Shown: positions 25,021-26,335 of the stretch, in pieces
Position numbering within the stretch: the first letter of the stretch is position 1
How the letters are laid out: every line of letters starts with the position of its first letter
The notes under the pieces: model-generated
Database searches by the model: none
Seen by the model: only the letters and a program-made list of their open reading frames with translations
Told to the model about the DNA's origin: nothing
Program-made: the position numbers and the translations under genes
Origin: Planctomycetota bacterium
GTDB lineage: Bacteria > Planctomycetota > Brocadiia > JAJRTI01
NCBI GenBank assembly: GCA_024278415.1
Contig: JAJRTI010000954.1
Span: 1 to 26,335 of the forward strand
Direction: 5' to 3'
Length of the DNA stretch: 26,335 bases

Positions 25021-25725
25021 CTACCCGTCGTGTCCTCGCGACGCGGGGGAAGGGCCGTCCGCGCGCTTGGCGTCGGCCGCGCGAATATAGCGAAGTCGCT
25101 GGATGACTAGGCATGCCATCAGGCACAAGAACAGAATGGCCCAAGGCGCGATCACCGCGGCCTGCTTAAGCCGGCGATTGCTTACGAGGCCACTCGTGCG
25201 GAAGAACTCATCGGTGGGCACGGCTCTCGCCCCGTGACGGAGGCGGCCAAGATGCTGGAGCGCCCACACGTAGGTTCGATCCGAGTGGCACTGGGGCTGA
25301 AGACACGGCTTGCGCACCATGTCGATCTCCAGATCGCCGGACTGGACGCGCGCGTTCGTGGTCGGGTACGCGTGGCAGTCGACACAGCCCGGCGCACGCA
25401 TGCCTGCGGGCCCCTGGCCCGTGAGCCCAGGCACCATCCCCTTGCGGATGGTCCAGTGTAGAGGCTTCAGCGTCCGCCGCGTGCCGGGCGTGAGCGTGTG
25501 GCAGGGAAGGCACAGGCCATCGCCTGCGGAAAGCGCAGGGATGCCGTCCGCACGCAAGCGCTGCTCGCCGGCGCTCAGCTTCTTGACGATGCGTTCAACA
25601 TGCTTCAGAGTGGCCGCGCGGAAAGCCGCGTCGCGCGGCAGATCGCCGGCTGGAGACGCGGGCGCAGCGGCCTGGGCAAGCGCCACACTGAAGGCGAGCG
25701 AGAGTAATGCTGCGGCGTGATTCAT
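25021..25725 (-). CDS. Membrane-anchored multihaem c-type cytochrome
   Basis: 234 residues from ATG 25725; an in-frame GTG at 25734 is also possible. The signal peptide is MNHAAALLSLAFSVALAQAA. Haem motifs are C72-x2-C75-H76 (CLPCH), C114-x2-C117-H118 (CVDCH) and an unusual C141-x4-C146-H147 (CLQPQCH). A C-terminal transmembrane helix (about 189-208) and a basic cytoplasmic tail follow. Three haems would sit in the periplasm, with anchoring at the C-terminus. Extra His residues (for example His90, His158, His164) could be sixth ligands. It lies 59 bp downstream of a second cytochrome gene, so the two likely share a transcript and an electron route. The reaction partner is unknown. The stop is TAG. 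Confidence 0.82.
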   Translation of the reverse strand: MNHAAALLSLAFSVALAQAAAPASPAGDLPRDAAFRAATLKHVERIVKKLSAGEQRLRADGIPALSAGDGLCLPCHTLTPGTRRTLKPLHWTIRKGMVPGLTGQGPAGMRAPGCVDCHAYPTTNARVQSGDLEIDMVRKPCLQPQCHSDRTYVWALQHLGRLRHGARAVPTDEFFRTSGLVSNRRLKQAAVIAPWAILFLCLMACLVIQRLRYIRAADAKRADGPSPASRGHDG

Positions 25726-25784
25726 GGGCGACACTCAGCGGTCATCCGCCGGCGCTGGGGGAGGGGTCGCGTATTGGCGGCGCA

Positions 25785-26141
25785 TCACGGCTTCGCCCTT
25801 GCTGGGTGAGGAAGTGGCTCCGCCGTGATAGTGGCGCTTGCCTTGACCTTCATGAACGTGCGTAGCGGGACGCGGCTGGCCTTGTGGCACTGTTGGCAAT
25901 GCCGCTCCGGATCGTGGCAGAGCACGCACTGGTATGGGCTGCGTCTGCCGCTGACCACATCCCCCACGTGCCGCCGCAACCACTGATCGAGAGGATCGTG
26001 GAACTTCGGCGAGGGAACCGATGAATCCATGACGAACTTCTGTTCCTCCCGCGCTGGCGCAGTTGCCGGCGCTCGCGAGCATCCGCTGCCCGCGAAGAAG
26101 CTGGCAAGAGCTAAAGCCCAGATGGCATGCCGGGTAATCAC
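25785..26141 (-). CDS. Small dihaem c-type cytochrome lipoprotein
   Basis: 118 residues from GTG 26141, giving a compact lipoprotein signal peptide (MITRHAIWALALASFFAGSG) with a candidate lipid Cys21. The frame is open back to a TTG at 26195, but that start would precede a TATAAC-type -10 box (26182-26187, minus strand), and neither start has a clear RBS. Haem motifs are C72-x2-C75-H76 (CVLCH) and C82-x2-C85-H86 (CQQCH), only 5 residues apart. The rest is short and polar. It is likely outer- or inner-membrane-anchored on the periplasmic side, feeding the cytochrome at 25021-25725. The exact start is uncertain. Confidence 0.75.
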   Translation of the reverse strand: MITRHAIWALALASFFAGSGCSRAPATAPAREEQKFVMDSSVPSPKFHDPLDQWLRRHVGDVVSGRRSPYQCVLCHDPERHCQQCHKASRVPLRTFMKVKASATITAEPLPHPARAKP

Positions 26142-26196
26142 AGTTGGAGTCTTGCCGAGAGTGGCTTGGCGCGAGTGTCGTGTTATAGCTTTCAAG

Positions 26197-26224
26197 GTAA
26201 CACTTCAGCCGATTGCAACAGCCG
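26197..26224 (+). repeat. Second copy of the MITE left end
   Basis: 28 bp match the left terminus of the element at 21349-21440 with two mismatches, in the same orientation and with the same end base, including TTCAGCCGATTGCAA. No matching right end is seen before 26335, so the copy is either longer and cut by the window edge, or a relic. Confidence 0.7.
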
Positions 26225-26285
26225 TTGGCCTCATGAACGTGCGCGAGTTCGATGGACAGCGCTTCCGCTTGACGCAACGCTGTTT

Positions 26286-26335
26286 GGAAGCCCAACGGGC
26301 TTCCGGCTTCTAGCCCAGGGTTGCGGCCGCAGGCC
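26286..26335. repeat. Palindromic intergenic repeat at right edge, cut by window end
   Basis: GGAAGCCC-AAC-GGGCTTCC (26286-26304) is a perfect 8-bp hairpin with an AAC loop. It is followed by GGTTGCGGCC near 26319-26328, a string also found near 6135-6144. No gene is supported between 26225 and the edge. Confidence 0.5.

Noticed and set aside
26029..26313. + strand open frame over the small cytochrome
   Set aside because: It is antisense to a gene with haem motifs and a lipobox, and itself shows no recognisable domain.
1..26335. CRISPR array, prophage or complete insertion sequence
   Set aside because: No regular direct repeats with unique spacers, no phage structural or integrase genes and no transposase were seen.

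Overview
The window is about 26.3 kb of GC-rich DNA from an uncultured-type, carbohydrate-degrading bacterium. The gene mix is a very large glycoside hydrolase, a GH2 enzyme, a sulfatase-fold hydrolase, two DegT-type aminotransferases, a uroporphyrinogen-decarboxylase-like protein and periplasmic c-type cytochromes. That mix is common in Planctomycetota, Lentisphaerota, Hydrogenedentota and related metagenomic lineages. There is no rRNA or other decisive marker, so the phylum is an inference only. Coding is dense with normal bacterial signals. TAG, TGA and TAA all end genes, and TAG is frequent.

Layout. 2-5456 (+): a 5'-truncated TIM-barrel glycoside-hydrolase-like protein, then three tiny overlapping membrane-protein genes, then a class II aldolase and a fumarylacetoacetase-family enzyme, probably for sugar-acid breakdown. 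5529-5800 (-): tRNA-Lys and tRNA-Glu with a strong promoter and a shared hairpin terminator. 5801-6373: non-coding, with ATCTGTGG/ATCCGTGG-type repeats. 6374-10618 (+): a sulfatase-fold hydrolase with Thr at the nucleophile position, then a RecQ helicase fused to a ComF-like phosphoribosyltransferase. 10636-17621 (-): a Cys-rich PAS histidine kinase, a DegT aminotransferase and a 1465-residue secreted GH2 enzyme. 17790-19959 (+): a GHMP kinase and a URO-D-like protein. 19969-21225 (-): a STAS domain fused to a metallo-beta-lactamase fold. 21301-23431 (+): a promoter, a small MITE-like element with an 8-bp target duplication, a YggS-type PLP-protein gene broken by an in-frame TAG, and a second DegT protein. 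23571-24842 (+): a PilZ protein with an S24/LexA-like C-terminus. 25021-26141 (-): two small c-type cytochromes. The right edge carries a second copy of the MITE end.

How the genes fit together. The hydrolases (large GH, GH2, sulfatase-fold) would release sugars. The GHMP kinase, class II aldolase and FAH enzyme could process the sugars or sugar acids. The DegT enzymes could make amino- or deoxysugars. The regulatory genes (PAS kinase, STAS-MBL, PilZ-S24-like) stand alone, each behind its own predicted promoter.

The points most worth a second look are the MITE in the leader of the TAG-broken yggS gene, the three nested micro-membrane-protein genes, and three unusual fusions: RecQ-PRTase, STAS-MBL and PilZ-S24-like. 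No CRISPR array, prophage, integrase or complete insertion sequence was seen.
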